This document shows, in pieces, positions 1 to 8,019 of a stretch of DNA of 23,297 nt. The notes under the pieces were generated by a model, which did no database searches, was not told the origin of the DNA, and saw nothing but the letters and a program-made list of their open reading frames with translations. Where the stretch lies: NCBI GenBank assembly GCA_045648025.1, contig JAZRNH010000056.1:1-23297 (forward strand), in the 5' to 3' direction. The translations under genes and the position numbers were made by a program. The stretch is from RGIG1681 sp045648025 (lineage in GTDB: Bacteria; Bacillota; Clostridia; Christensenellales; UBA1242). Within the stretch, counting starts at the first letter, position 1, and the number at the start of each line of letters is the position of its first letter.

Positions 1-76
1 TCGTAGCCATGTCGTTCTGTGAGCCAAGGAGGTGCAAAGCTGTATTGTCTTCCTAAGACCGCTTGGCCTCCGACTT
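1..76. other. Sequencing-adapter contamination (MGI/BGI DNBSEQ type), not genomic DNA
   Basis: Bases 1-34 match, with one mismatch at base 32, the MGI/BGI adapter that reads TCGTAGCCATGTCG and ends GAGCCAAGGAGTTG. Bases 45-76 match the reverse complement of the other MGI adapter arm (TTGTCTTCC through CCTCCGACTT). The 10 bases between them, 35-44, fill exactly the sample-index slot of that adapter design. The segment is far richer in G+C than everything after it, and protein similarity to PPDK starts abruptly at base 77. The adapter sequences are recalled from knowledge, not searched. It contains an accidental AAGGAGG followed by GTG that mimics a ribosome binding site and start codon. Confidence 0.95.
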
Positions 77-970
77 GACACTCTTGAAGAAAGAGAAGTT
101 GCACTTAATAAGATTTTACCAATGCAACAAGGCGACTTTGAAGCTATTTACGAAGCGCTTAAAGGTTACCCTGTAACGATAAGATTTTTAGACCCTCCAC
201 TACACGAATTCGTTCCTACTGAGGAAGCTGATATTATGGCGCTTGCTAAAGCACAAGGCAAGTCCGTTGAACAAATTAAGGCAATTATCGCATCTCTTCA
301 CGAAGCAAACCCAATGATGGGACATAGAGGTTGTCGTTTAACTGTAACTTATCCAGAAATTGCAAAAATGCAAACGAAAGCAGTTATTAGAGCTGCTATT
401 AACGTTCAAAAAGCTCATAAAGATTGGAATATTGTTCCAGAAATTATGATTCCACTTGTTGGCGAAGTTAAAGAACTTAAATATGTTAAAGATGTTGTTG
501 TTAAAACAGCTGAAGAAGTTATTGCTAAAAATGGCTTAAAAGAATTCCCATATCATGTTGGTACTATGATTGAAATTCCAAGAGCTGCTTTAACTGCTGA
601 TGAAATTGCTAAAGAAGCTGAATTCTTCTCATTTGGTACAAACGACTTAACACAAATGACATTTGGTTTCTCAAGAGACGATGCTGGTAAATTCTTAGGT
701 TCATATTATGAAACAAAGATTTACGAATCTGATCCATTTGCAAAACTTGATCAAATTGGTGTTGGTAAACTTGTTGAAATGGCTGCTAAACTTGGTAAGC
801 AAACAAGACCAAATATTAAACTTGGTATTTGTGGTGAACACGGTGGTGATCCATCTTCAATTGAATTCTGTCATAATGCAGGACTTACTTATGTTTCATG
901 TTCTCCATTCAGAGTTCCTATTGCTAGACTTGCTGCTGCTCAAGCTAACATTAAAAACCCAAGAAAATAA
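77..970 (+). CDS. ppdK: Pyruvate, phosphate dikinase, C-terminal part (5' end missing)
   Basis: PPDK interconverts pyruvate, ATP and phosphate with phosphoenolpyruvate, AMP and pyrophosphate in the cytoplasm, and often works in the glycolytic direction in anaerobes. The 297 genuine residues cover the PEP/pyruvate-binding TIM barrel. Visible landmarks are VTIRFLDPPLHEF with a substrate-binding Arg (codon at 182), HRGCRLTVTYPEIAKMQ, GTMIEIPRAAL with the metal-binding Glu (codon at 572), SFGTNDLTQM, and GLTYVSCSPFRVPIARLA with the catalytic Cys (codon at 899). The family is about 880 residues, so the N-terminal nucleotide-binding and phosphohistidine domains are off the contig. The reading frame stays open back to a GTG at 32, but residues before base 77 are translated adapter (see 1-76). 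Stop is TAA, followed by a terminator. Identity is secure. Confidence 0.95.
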   Translation, partial: DTLEEREVALNKILPMQQGDFEAIYEALKGYPVTIRFLDPPLHEFVPTEEADIMALAKAQGKSVEQIKAIIASLHEANPMMGHRGCRLTVTYPEIAKMQTKAVIRAAINVQKAHKDWNIVPEIMIPLVGEVKELKYVKDVVVKTAEEVIAKNGLKEFPYHVGTMIEIPRAALTADEIAKEAEFFSFGTNDLTQMTFGFSRDDAGKFLGSYYETKIYESDPFAKLDQIGVGKLVEMAAKLGKQTRPNIKLGICGEHGGDPSSIEFCHNAGLTYVSCSPFRVPIARLAAAQANIKNPRK

Positions 971-993
971 TTTTGGAAACAAATAAACATATT

Positions 994-1026
994 AAAAATC
1001 TAGGCGAATTTGCCTAGATTTTTTTT
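994..1026 (+). terminator. Rho-independent terminator after ppdK
   Basis: The arms AAAAATCTAGGC (994-1005) and GCCTAGATT (1012-1020) flank a six-base loop, GAATTT. The second arm runs into an uninterrupted T tract to 1026, which also extends the pairing with the 5' A run. It begins 24 bases after the ppdK stop codon. Confidence 0.9.
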
Positions 1027-1106
1027 GTTAAAAATTTCCATTTTGAATCATAATAGAATTAAAGTAGTAAATTTTTATTTTAATTAATTTACAATTATAT
1101 TTTTGT

Positions 1107-1136
1107 TTGACAATTAATTCTAAAAGAAATTATAAT
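1107..1136 (+). promoter_or_regulatory. Sigma-A promoter of the lipoprotein gene
   Basis: Perfect consensus hexamers TTGACA (1107-1112) and TATAAT (1131-1136) are separated by 18 bases. Transcription would start near 1143, giving a leader of about 26 bases. That leader contains the G-rich ribosome binding site GGGGGAT (around 1157-1163) before the ATG at 1169. No obvious operator is seen. Confidence 0.85.
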
Positions 1137-1168
1137 TATTATGTATTTAATTATCGTGGGGGATAGTA

Positions 1169-3442
1169 ATGAAAAATTTCTTTAACAAATGCAAAAAAGT
1201 GTTTATGATTTTGCTTATCGTGCCAGTTATGTTTGTTTTTTCGGCATGTGGAAAAGATAAAAATAAAAACTCAACTGAAACTCCATCAACTGGAACAGAA
1301 CAACCTGTTGCACCAACTCCAACACCTGGTAATGGTGGTTCAGGAAACGGAGATAATGGTGGTTCGGGAAATGGTGATAATGGTGGTGAAAGTGGCGGAG
1401 AATCAGAAGATCCTCAACCAGAACCAGTTTCACAATTTTCTGTTAATGTGAATTATGATTTGCCAGAATTTATAAGAGATTTGCTTCCTGCAGAAACAAA
1501 ATCGGTTGCAATCAATGAAGGTTATATGCTTCCAACTTTCGAAAATACTGAATATTTTGATTATTTTGATGGTTGGTATAATTCATCTGATGAAAAGATT
1601 GAAACTGCTAAAGTTTTGGCTGAAAAAGATGCAACAGTTTCAATTTATGCAAAGTGGAAAACTTCTAATATGAGAAGATATTTCTGCACTGCTGGTGTTG
1701 AATTTGAACTTTTTGCAGATGGTGGTGTGCAAGACAACCCTTATGCTGTTGTAAAAGGCTATGAAGAAGGCACAAATTCAATTGTTGTTATTCCTCAAGA
1801 TGTTGTTGTTCAAGGTGTTAATTATTATGTTGATGGTTTTAAATCATCTGCATTTAAAGACAATAAAGTGGTAAAAGAAATTAGAACAAATTTGACAGAA
1901 TTTGTTGTGGGTGAATCTGCATTTGAAGGTTCTTCTCTTGAAAAAATTGATTTTGAAAAAATGATTTCTGTTGATGCTGCTGCATTTAAAAATTCATCAG
2001 TTTCAGGAGAAGTTGAATTTACCAATAAATTAATATCAATTTCTCAATCTGCTTTTTATGGTTGTGAAAACCTTACAGCAGTTGATTTTTCAGCTATTAC
2101 AAATATTTCTATTACAAAAGTTGCTGCACATATGTTTTATGGTTGTTCAAGTTTAGAATCAGTTGAACTTGCAGATTCAATGACTGCAATTGATGCTAAT
2201 GCTTTTAATGGTTGTGCTAAACTTGCAAGTTTTGATTTTGTTAAAAATTCATCAGTTGTTGAACTTGGAAATAATTCATTTGCAAATTGTAAAATGCTTG
2301 ATAATATAACAATTTCAGACCGCTTTGTTCCACGAGGAACATCAATTTTTGATGGTTGTGAGATCACAACAATGACTTTGTCTAAGCTCTTTTACAACGA
2401 TGCTTTTGCGGTTAATTCATTTACTTCTTGGTATGGTGATTTATCTGAAACACTTGAAACTTTAACATTAAACGGAACAGTTTCAATTATCAACAAAGAG
2501 TATTTTAAAAATTATTCTTCACTTAAAACATTGGATATGTCATCAGTTGTAGAAATTAAAAATAATGCATTTAAGGGTTGTACAAATCTTGAAAATATTG
2601 TATTTTCAACCGCTGATGAGTTTAATGGTGACAATATCAATATTGCTGCATTTGTTGATACAAAATGGTATTCAAATCTTGAAAATTCACAATATGATTT
2701 CACAGTTTTAAATGATTCACTTATTTATGTAAAAAATTCTGTTGCAGGTGAATTTGAAATAGCTCCAACTGTTAAGTTTATTTGCAAAAATGTGTTTACA
2801 GGTAAAACAGGAATTAATTCTGTTGTTATTCCTGAATCAGTTGAAGAAATACATTATACTGCATTTAAAGACTCTTCTGTAAAAGAGATTGAACTTGCTG
2901 CAAATAATGATAATTTTATTCTTGTTTCTAATGATATTATTGCTGCAACTGGACTTCAAGAGCAAGGAAAATTCTGTGCTTTATATACAACAACTGATGG
3001 TTCAACTCCAGTTAATTTGATTGCTTATGTTGCTGAAAGCGACGGTGGAATTTTTGTTGTTGATCAAGCTGTTTCAAAAATTTATGATGAAGCAATTTCT
3101 TCTGTTAATACACCAGATTTTGTGTATGTTTCAAATGATGTTACTGTTATTTGTAATGGAAAGCCAGATGCTAAATATGTTTTTGAAAGCACATTTAGAT
3201 TAGAAGGTGTTGCAACTGGAATTCAATACTATAAATATCTTCCTGAAACAAACAATTCAGTTACATATTACACTTATGAAGAAGGTCAAATACCAGTTAT
3301 TTCAGATTATTCAAAATTAACTAACAATTATATGCTTATTGTTATCACAAATTCTGATACAACAAAATCATATTATTTGGTTGATAAGTTGATGCAAACT
3401 GTAACTAATATAACTGATTTATATCCTAATTTTGCTGCTTAA
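1169..3442 (+). CDS. Surface lipoprotein with InlB-type repeat and BspA-like leucine-rich repeats
   Basis: A predicted exported lipoprotein of 757 residues. The N-terminus has Lys residues, a hydrophobic stretch and the lipobox FSAC with the acylated Cys at residue 27. A low-complexity linker follows (about 28-88), rich in Thr/Pro and then Gly/Asn/Asp/Ser. Residues about 90-165 form one InlB B-repeat/Listeria-Bacteroides-type unit (YFDGWYNS ... SIYAKWK). From about 185 to about 600 there are ten or so BspA-type LRR_5 units of the form AFxGCxxLxxVxF. The last 100 residues carry no anchor or repeat that I recognise. The family is generally linked to surface adhesion, but the ligand is unknown. 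The gene has its own promoter and terminator, so it is monocistronic. A single-repeat relative of the giant protein at 8020, it differs in being lipid-anchored. Confidence 0.9.
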   Translation: MKNFFNKCKKVFMILLIVPVMFVFSACGKDKNKNSTETPSTGTEQPVAPTPTPGNGGSGNGDNGGSGNGDNGGESGGESEDPQPEPVSQFSVNVNYDLPEFIRDLLPAETKSVAINEGYMLPTFENTEYFDYFDGWYNSSDEKIETAKVLAEKDATVSIYAKWKTSNMRRYFCTAGVEFELFADGGVQDNPYAVVKGYEEGTNSIVVIPQDVVVQGVNYYVDGFKSSAFKDNKVVKEIRTNLTEFVVGESAFEGSSLEKIDFEKMISVDAAAFKNSSVSGEVEFTNKLISISQSAFYGCENLTAVDFSAITNISITKVAAHMFYGCSSLESVELADSMTAIDANAFNGCAKLASFDFVKNSSVVELGNNSFANCKMLDNITISDRFVPRGTSIFDGCEITTMTLSKLFYNDAFAVNSFTSWYGDLSETLETLTLNGTVSIINKEYFKNYSSLKTLDMSSVVEIKNNAFKGCTNLENIVFSTADEFNGDNINIAAFVDTKWYSNLENSQYDFTVLNDSLIYVKNSVAGEFEIAPTVKFICKNVFTGKTGINSVVIPESVEEIHYTAFKDSSVKEIELAANNDNFILVSNDIIAATGLQEQGKFCALYTTTDGSTPVNLIAYVAESDGGIFVVDQAVSKIYDEAISSVNTPDFVYVSNDVTVICNGKPDAKYVFESTFRLEGVATGIQYYKYLPETNNSVTYYTYEEGQIPVISDYSKLTNNYMLIVITNSDTTKSYYLVDKLMQTVTNITDLYPNFAA
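1331..1402 (+). repeat. 24-base tandem repeat encoding an NGGSGNGD linker
   Basis: Residues 55-78 of the lipoprotein read NGGSGNGD, NGGSGNGD and then the degenerate NGGESGGE: two good 24-base copies and one partial. It forms the flexible spacer between the lipidated Cys and the folded domains. Such a tract could change copy number by slippage without shifting frame, since the period is a multiple of three. Confidence 0.75.
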
Positions 3443-3460
3443 AATTTATAAAAAATAAGA

Positions 3461-3495
3461 AATAAAGTATGTTTTTTGCATACTTTATTTTTTTT
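3461..3495 (+). terminator. Rho-independent terminator after the lipoprotein gene
   Basis: Perfect 11-base arms AATAAAGTATG (3461-3471) and CATACTTTATT (3479-3489) surround a 7-base loop, followed by a T tract to 3495. It lies 18 bases downstream of the TAA stop. The stretch 3496-3556 before the dnaG ribosome binding site must hold the dnaG operon promoter, but I see no convincing -35/-10 pair there. Confidence 0.9.
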
Positions 3496-3568
3496 GTAGG
3501 GAATTTTTATTTTTAGTCGAAATATATTAGTATATGCAATTATTTTTAAAATATACAAGGAGACGACA

Positions 3569-5416
3569 TTGGAAAGAGAAAGTTTAGATGATTTCAAGAG
3601 AGAACTTAAACAGAAAAATGATATTGTTAATGTTGTTTCTAAGTATGTTCAATTGGAAAGAAAGGGTAGATATTATTGGTGTAGATGCCCATTTCATGGT
3701 GAAAAAACACCTTCACTTTGTATTAATGACATAGATAATATGTTTTACTGTTATGGTTGTCATGTTGGTGGAGATGTTATTAAATTTGTTATGCAAATTG
3801 AATCTCAAACATTTGTTGAAGCAGTTAGAACTTTGGCTGCTTGGGCAAATATGGAGGTTCCTGATAGTTTTGATAATTCGGCAACAGGGGCTGATATTGC
3901 AGCTGCGAAAAAGAGAAAAGATAGATTAATTTCTTTGATGAAAGAGGCTGCAAAACATTATCACGACAATCTTTCAAAACCATCTGCTAAAGCTGCAAAT
4001 GAATATATGGAAAAAAGACAGCTTTCAGGTCAGCTTGGTGTGAGATTTGGTATTGGTTATGCTGATGGATATAATGAACTTCCTGAATTTTTAAGATCAA
4101 AAGGTTATACCAATGAAGAAATGCTTTCTGTTGGTGTTGTTAAACAAAAAGATGGTGGAAGGATATATGATCCAATTGCTAATAGACTTGTGTTTCCGAT
4201 AATTGATATTTATGGAAATGTCATTGCTTTTGGAGGAAGAACACTTGATCCACATCCTGAATTTGCAAAATATTTAAACACTGCTGAAACAGAATTGTTT
4301 AATAAAAGAAATACTTTGTATGCGGTTAATTATTTAAAGAAACAAAGACAAATTGGTCCGATTCCTTATGTGATTGTTGTTGAAGGTTATATGGATACAA
4401 TTTCTCTTCATAAAGCAGGTTTCACAATGACAGTTGCAAGTATGGGAACGGCCCTTACACAGAGTCAAGCAAAACTTATTAAACGATTTGCTGATAAAGT
4501 TTACATTTGTTATGATGGTGATTCTGCTGGACAAAATGCAACTCTTAGGGGTCTTGACATATTAAAGGAAAATGGACTTGATGTTATGGTTGTTCAACTT
4601 CCGGATAAATATGATCCAGATGATATTATAAAGGCTTATGGAAAAGAAGGTTACCAAAAACTTTTAGATGAGTCACTTCCACTTGTTGAGTTTAAATTAA
4701 AATATTTAAAAACTAGATATGATTTATCAAATGTTGATGGCAGGGTTAAATATTTAAATGATGCAATTGAAGTGTTGGCGGATCTTTCAAGTTCTGTTGA
4801 AAGAGAATTATATACACCTATGGTTTGTGAAATGGCTCAAACAAATATTGATTTTGTTAGAAGAGCAATTGAAACAAAACTTGCAGGTAAGTCAGTTTCT
4901 GAAGAAATTCAAAATAGATTTGTAACTGCAAAAAAGACGGAAATTAAAGATGATGATTATGATGCTGAAAATGTAAATACTGTGGTTGTTAAGGCTGAAA
5001 AATACATTTTATGTTCACTTTTGCATAAAAAGCCTTTTGCTCATTTTAATACAGATGTAACATATTTATTTTCAGGAGTTAGAAGAGAATTTTATAAAGT
5101 AATTTCAGACTATATAAATAATCACCCTGAAGTTGATTTGATTCAAAGATTATATACTGATTTTCAAGATGATAAACAATCACTTATCGTTGAGATTATA
5201 AACTATAATGCTGAGTCTTCTGAAGATGAGCAAAATGAAAAGAAATATTATTATGATTGTTTGTGGACGGTGTATAAATCATATTTGATGATTAAGCAGG
5301 AAGAACTTACAAATGATTATCAAAATGAAGTTGATAATTTTAAGAGAAAAGAAATTTCTGAAAAAATTAAAGATATATTAATTAAATTAAAAAATAAGAA
5401 GGTAGAGGATTTATGA
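3569..5416 (+). CDS. dnaG: DNA primase DnaG
   Basis: Synthesises RNA primers at the replication fork. At 615 residues it is close to the usual 580-620. The N-terminal CHC2 zinc-binding domain has C40, H43, C61 and C64 (CPFH ... FYCYGCH). The RNA-polymerase core motif RLVFPIIDIYGNVIAFGG lies at about 206-223. The TOPRIM domain follows, with catalytic E272 in VVEGYMD and acidic D316/D318 in CYDGDSAGQ. The remainder is a helical, charged C-terminal helicase-binding region. The start is TTG, chosen because AAGGAGA (3557-3563) sits five bases upstream and the protein then begins as in other primases. It overlaps sigA by ATGA, so translational coupling is expected in this classical macromolecular-synthesis operon. 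Confidence 0.97.
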   Translation: MERESLDDFKRELKQKNDIVNVVSKYVQLERKGRYYWCRCPFHGEKTPSLCINDIDNMFYCYGCHVGGDVIKFVMQIESQTFVEAVRTLAAWANMEVPDSFDNSATGADIAAAKKRKDRLISLMKEAAKHYHDNLSKPSAKAANEYMEKRQLSGQLGVRFGIGYADGYNELPEFLRSKGYTNEEMLSVGVVKQKDGGRIYDPIANRLVFPIIDIYGNVIAFGGRTLDPHPEFAKYLNTAETELFNKRNTLYAVNYLKKQRQIGPIPYVIVVEGYMDTISLHKAGFTMTVASMGTALTQSQAKLIKRFADKVYICYDGDSAGQNATLRGLDILKENGLDVMVVQLPDKYDPDDIIKAYGKEGYQKLLDESLPLVEFKLKYLKTRYDLSNVDGRVKYLNDAIEVLADLSSSVERELYTPMVCEMAQTNIDFVRRAIETKLAGKSVSEEIQNRFVTAKKTEIKDDDYDAENVNTVVVKAEKYILCSLLHKKPFAHFNTDVTYLFSGVRREFYKVISDYINNHPEVDLIQRLYTDFQDDKQSLIVEIINYNAESSEDEQNEKKYYYDCLWTVYKSYLMIKQEELTNDYQNEVDNFKRKEISEKIKDILIKLKNKKVEDL

Positions 5417-6477
5417 ACAGAAAAGAGAAAATTGATTTAGAAGTTGAGAAGATTATTGAACTTGGAAAAAAAGACGGCGAAATTTCAATGGATACTGTTA
5501 CTGAAAGATTTGCAAATTTGAGTCCAGATGAAATGGAAGAAGTTTTGAAAAAGATTTCTGATTCAGGCATTAAGATTAATGAAGATGTAATTATTCCAGA
5601 AGATGATGAAGAAATGGAAAAACTTATGTCACAAGTTTATGTTGATGACCCAGTTAAGATGTATCTTAAAGATATTGGTAAAGTTCCACTTTTAACACAA
5701 GAACAAGAGGTTGAACTTGCAAAAAGAATGGCAGAAGGTGATGAAGATGCAAAAAGACAACTTTCTGAATCTAACCTTAGACTTGTTGTTTCTATTGCTA
5801 AAAGATATGTTGGAAGAGGTATGCTCTTTTTGGATCTTATTCAAGAAGGTAACTTTGGTTTGATGAAAGCTGTTGAAAAGTTTGACTACACAAAAGGTTT
5901 CAAATTTTCAACATATTCAACTTGGTGGATTAGACAAAGCATCACCAGAGCTATTGCTGACCAAGCAAGAACAATTAGAATTCCTGTTCATATGTATGAA
6001 ACTATTAACAAGCAAAAGAAGGTAACAAGAGATTTGTTCCAAGAACTTGGAAGAGAACCAACTGTTGATGAAATTTCAAAGAAAATGGGTATTCCTGTTG
6101 AAAAAGTTATTGAAATTCAAAAAATTTCTCAAGATACAGTTTCTCTTGATACTCCTGTTGGTGAAGAAGAAGATTCTACACTTGGAACATTTATTCAAGA
6201 TGAAAATGCAATTTCTCCGGCAGATTCTGCTTCTATTATGATGCTTAAAGAACAACTTATGGAAGTTCTTTCAACACTTACACCAAGAGAGCAAAAAGTT
6301 ATTATGCTTAGATATGGTATTGAAGATGGTCATACAAGAACACTTGAAGATGTTGGTAAAGAGTTTAGTGTTACAAGAGAAAGAATTAGACAAATTGAAG
6401 CAAAAGCTCTTAAAAAATTAAGACAACCATCTAGAAGCAAGAAACTTAGAGATTATGTGGATATTGATAGCAAATGA
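5413..6477 (+). CDS. rpoD: Primary RNA polymerase sigma factor RpoD/SigA
   Basis: The housekeeping sigma-70 factor, 354 residues, the compact Firmicute size without the large non-conserved insertion. Visible parts: a region-1.1-like acidic N-terminus, region 1.2 (DDPVKMYLKDIGKVPLL, about 78-94), region 2 (SNLRLVVSIAKRYVGRG), region 2.3/2.4 for melting and -10 recognition (FSTYSTWWIRQSITRAIADQ, 165-184), region 3.2 (VSLDTPVGEEEDSTLG), and region 4.2 with the helix-turn-helix for the -35 box (TLEDVGKEFSVTRERIRQIE, 310-329). The TTGACA/TATAAT and TTGTAW/TATACT promoters in this window are what such a factor would read. The start overlaps the dnaG stop and the stop overlaps the trmK start, so the three are translated as a coupled unit. 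Confidence 0.97.
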   Translation: MNRKEKIDLEVEKIIELGKKDGEISMDTVTERFANLSPDEMEEVLKKISDSGIKINEDVIIPEDDEEMEKLMSQVYVDDPVKMYLKDIGKVPLLTQEQEVELAKRMAEGDEDAKRQLSESNLRLVVSIAKRYVGRGMLFLDLIQEGNFGLMKAVEKFDYTKGFKFSTYSTWWIRQSITRAIADQARTIRIPVHMYETINKQKKVTRDLFQELGREPTVDEISKKMGIPVEKVIEIQKISQDTVSLDTPVGEEEDSTLGTFIQDENAISPADSASIMMLKEQLMEVLSTLTPREQKVIMLRYGIEDGHTRTLEDVGKEFSVTRERIRQIEAKALKKLRQPSRSKKLRDYVDIDSK

Positions 6478-7178
6478 AAACCTATAGCAGAATAGAAAAA
6501 TTACAAGCCGCTGTTATGCTTGTTCAAAGTGAATTAAAAAAGCCATTGGTGGTTGCTGATATTGGAACCGATCATGGATATCTTGCAGATTTGCTTTCTA
6601 AAAATGAGCAGGTTGAAAAAATTATTGCAACAGATATTAGTGCAAAAAGTTTGAGTAAGTTAGAAGCAAAGATTAATTACAAAAAACTTAGCAAAATTGA
6701 AACTGCTGTGGGTGATGGTTTGATCCCGGTGAAATCTGCAGATGTTTCTGTTATTGCAGGTGTTGGTGGTCATGAAATTGTCAAGATTTTGGAAAGTCAA
6801 AATATTGGTGATGATGGCAATAGAAAATGTGATTATTTTGTTTTGCAACCAGCACAAAATGTTAACGAACTTAGAATTTGGCTTTTTGATAATAAAATTA
6901 GAATCTTAAAAGATTATATTATTTTTGAAGCGGATAGATTTTATCCAATCATTATTGTTCAGTCGTCAAAAAAACAAAGAAATAGAAAATCTATTTATAA
7001 TATTTGGCTTGGCAGAGATAATGATGTTTCAAACAATGATTTTGTTTTGTTTTTAAAAGATTTGAAGTCTAATTTGGAGTTTTTAAAAACCATTGATAAA
7101 AAGAGAGCAAAAAAAGATAAATTGCTTTATCAAAAATATAAGTTAAATAGGCTTATTGATAAATTGTTAAATGTGTGA
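6474..7178 (+). CDS. trmK: tRNA (adenine(22)-N(1))-methyltransferase TrmK
   Basis: A SAM-dependent Rossmann-fold methyltransferase expected to make m1A22 in tRNA; 234 residues, normal for the family. Motif I is ADIGTDHGYL (28-37), the acidic ribose-binding end is ATDIS (52-56), GDGL is at 80-83, and the family motif IAGVGGHEI at about 94-102 stands where most members have IAGMGG. NPPY is replaced by LQPAQN, as is typical of TrmK. The C-terminus is lysine-rich and helical, consistent with the coiled-coil tRNA-binding tail. The start is the ATG of an ATGA overlap with sigA. There is no strong ribosome binding site of its own, so coupling to sigA translation is likely. The sigA-trmK order is common in Firmicutes and supports the call. 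Confidence 0.92.
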   Translation: MKTYSRIEKLQAAVMLVQSELKKPLVVADIGTDHGYLADLLSKNEQVEKIIATDISAKSLSKLEAKINYKKLSKIETAVGDGLIPVKSADVSVIAGVGGHEIVKILESQNIGDDGNRKCDYFVLQPAQNVNELRIWLFDNKIRILKDYIIFEADRFYPIIIVQSSKKQRNRKSIYNIWLGRDNDVSNNDFVLFLKDLKSNLEFLKTIDKKRAKKDKLLYQKYKLNRLIDKLLNV

Positions 7179-7205
7179 TATAGTGAATATGTCATGGAGG
7201 ATATT

Positions 7206-7904
7206 ATGTTAGAAAATATATTAAAATATCAAGAAATTGAAAGTGGATTAATTGCAGAAGAAACAACTCTTTCAAAGTCAAAAGACAGAGAAAAAGCTGC
7301 TGAAATTCAACAAATTTTGAAAGATCAAAAGTCAAGAATTATTGTTCTTGAAAATCAAGCTGCAAAAGTTAATGAATCATTTAGAATTGCAACTGAAAAG
7401 TATAATGAATTTTTGAAGAAACTTGAAACTCTTGAAAAAGAAATGGAATCTGCTGATGCAGGTAAAACTGCTATTTATGAAAAAGCATATAAAGATTTTT
7501 CAGCAGTTGCAAATTCACTTGAAAAAGATATTGCAAATATTTATTCTCATATTCAACAAATAAGTAAAGAATATGAAGAAATTATGAAAAAATCTAAGGT
7601 TGAAAGAGAAAAGTTTAATAAGTATAAAGCTGCTTATGATAAACTTAAAGAAGAAAAAGAACCAAAGATTCAAGCGGCTAAAGCAGAACTTGAAAAACAA
7701 GCAAAAACAATTGATGCAAAGCTTATGGCAATTTATAATCAAAAAAGAGATAGCAAAAAGTTTCCTGTGTTTGTAGCACTTGCAACTAACAAGTGTGGGG
7801 GATGCAGAATGGAGATTTCGGCATCAAAACTTGGTCAAATGAAGACCAGTGAATATGGTGTTATTGAGTGTGAAACTTGCGGAAGATTTATATATAAAAA
7901 ATAG
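7206..7904 (+). CDS. Coiled-coil protein with C-terminal C4 zinc ribbon (CT398/DUF164-like)
   Basis: A 232-residue cytoplasmic protein. Residues about 1-180 are a long, charged, heptad-rich coiled coil. The last 45 residues form a zinc ribbon with C197, C200, C222 and C225 (KCGGCRME ... ECETCGRFIY). This is the pfam zf-RING_7/DUF164 architecture, found next to rpoD-trmK in many Gram-positives; its biochemical role is not settled. I chose the ATG at 7206 over the upstream ATG at 7194, because GGAGG at 7196-7200 is correctly spaced (five bases) for 7206 and overlaps the 7194 codon. The Nif3/DUF34 gene that often lies between trmK and this gene is absent; the gap is only 27 bases. The stop codon is inside the terminator stem. 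Confidence 0.88.
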   Translation: MLENILKYQEIESGLIAEETTLSKSKDREKAAEIQQILKDQKSRIIVLENQAAKVNESFRIATEKYNEFLKKLETLEKEMESADAGKTAIYEKAYKDFSAVANSLEKDIANIYSHIQQISKEYEEIMKKSKVEREKFNKYKAAYDKLKEEKEPKIQAAKAELEKQAKTIDAKLMAIYNQKRDSKKFPVFVALATNKCGGCRMEISASKLGQMKTSEYGVIECETCGRFIYKK

Positions 7905-7926
7905 GTGGAAAATTCCACCTTTTTTT
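7903..7926 (+). terminator. Rho-independent terminator of the dnaG-sigA-trmK operon
   Basis: AGGTGG and CCACCT arms (extendable by two A-T pairs) around an A/T loop, then seven T. The 5' arm includes the last bases of the zinc-ribbon gene's TAG stop, so translation ends within the hairpin. Confidence 0.85.
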
Positions 7927-7948
7927 ATTGAAAAACATTATAATTTAT

Positions 7949-7977
7949 TTGTAAAAATTTGTTCATTTTGATATACT
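7949..7977 (+). promoter_or_regulatory. Extended -10 promoter of the giant surface-protein gene
   Basis: TTGTAA (7949-7954), a 17-base spacer and TATACT (7972-7977), with the extended -10 dinucleotide TG at 7969-7970. The 15-mer TTTGATATACTAATA spanning the -10 is identical in the promoter of the second surface gene (20342-20370). The ribosome binding site AAAGGAA is at 8004-8010, nine bases before the ATG. Confidence 0.75.
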
Positions 7978-8019
7978 AATAATGTATAGAATTCTAAGGT
8001 ATAAAAGGAATTAAAATTT

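Noticed and set aside
25..76. Apparent ribosome binding site AAGGAGG with GTG start at 32 for a 312-residue protein
   Set aside because: Both lie in adapter sequence; PPDK similarity starts exactly at base 77, so the gene is a 5'-truncated fragment.
3510..3540. ATATACTAATATAT on the minus strand upstream of dnaG, resembling the surface-gene promoter core
   Set aside because: It points away from dnaG toward the lipoprotein terminator, has no -35 partner or downstream gene, and lies in simple AT-rich sequence.
5413..7178. Alternative genetic code (TGA as Trp) as in Mollicutes
   Set aside because: dnaG, rpoD and trmK all end at TGA exactly where family length predicts, and Trp is encoded by TGG throughout.
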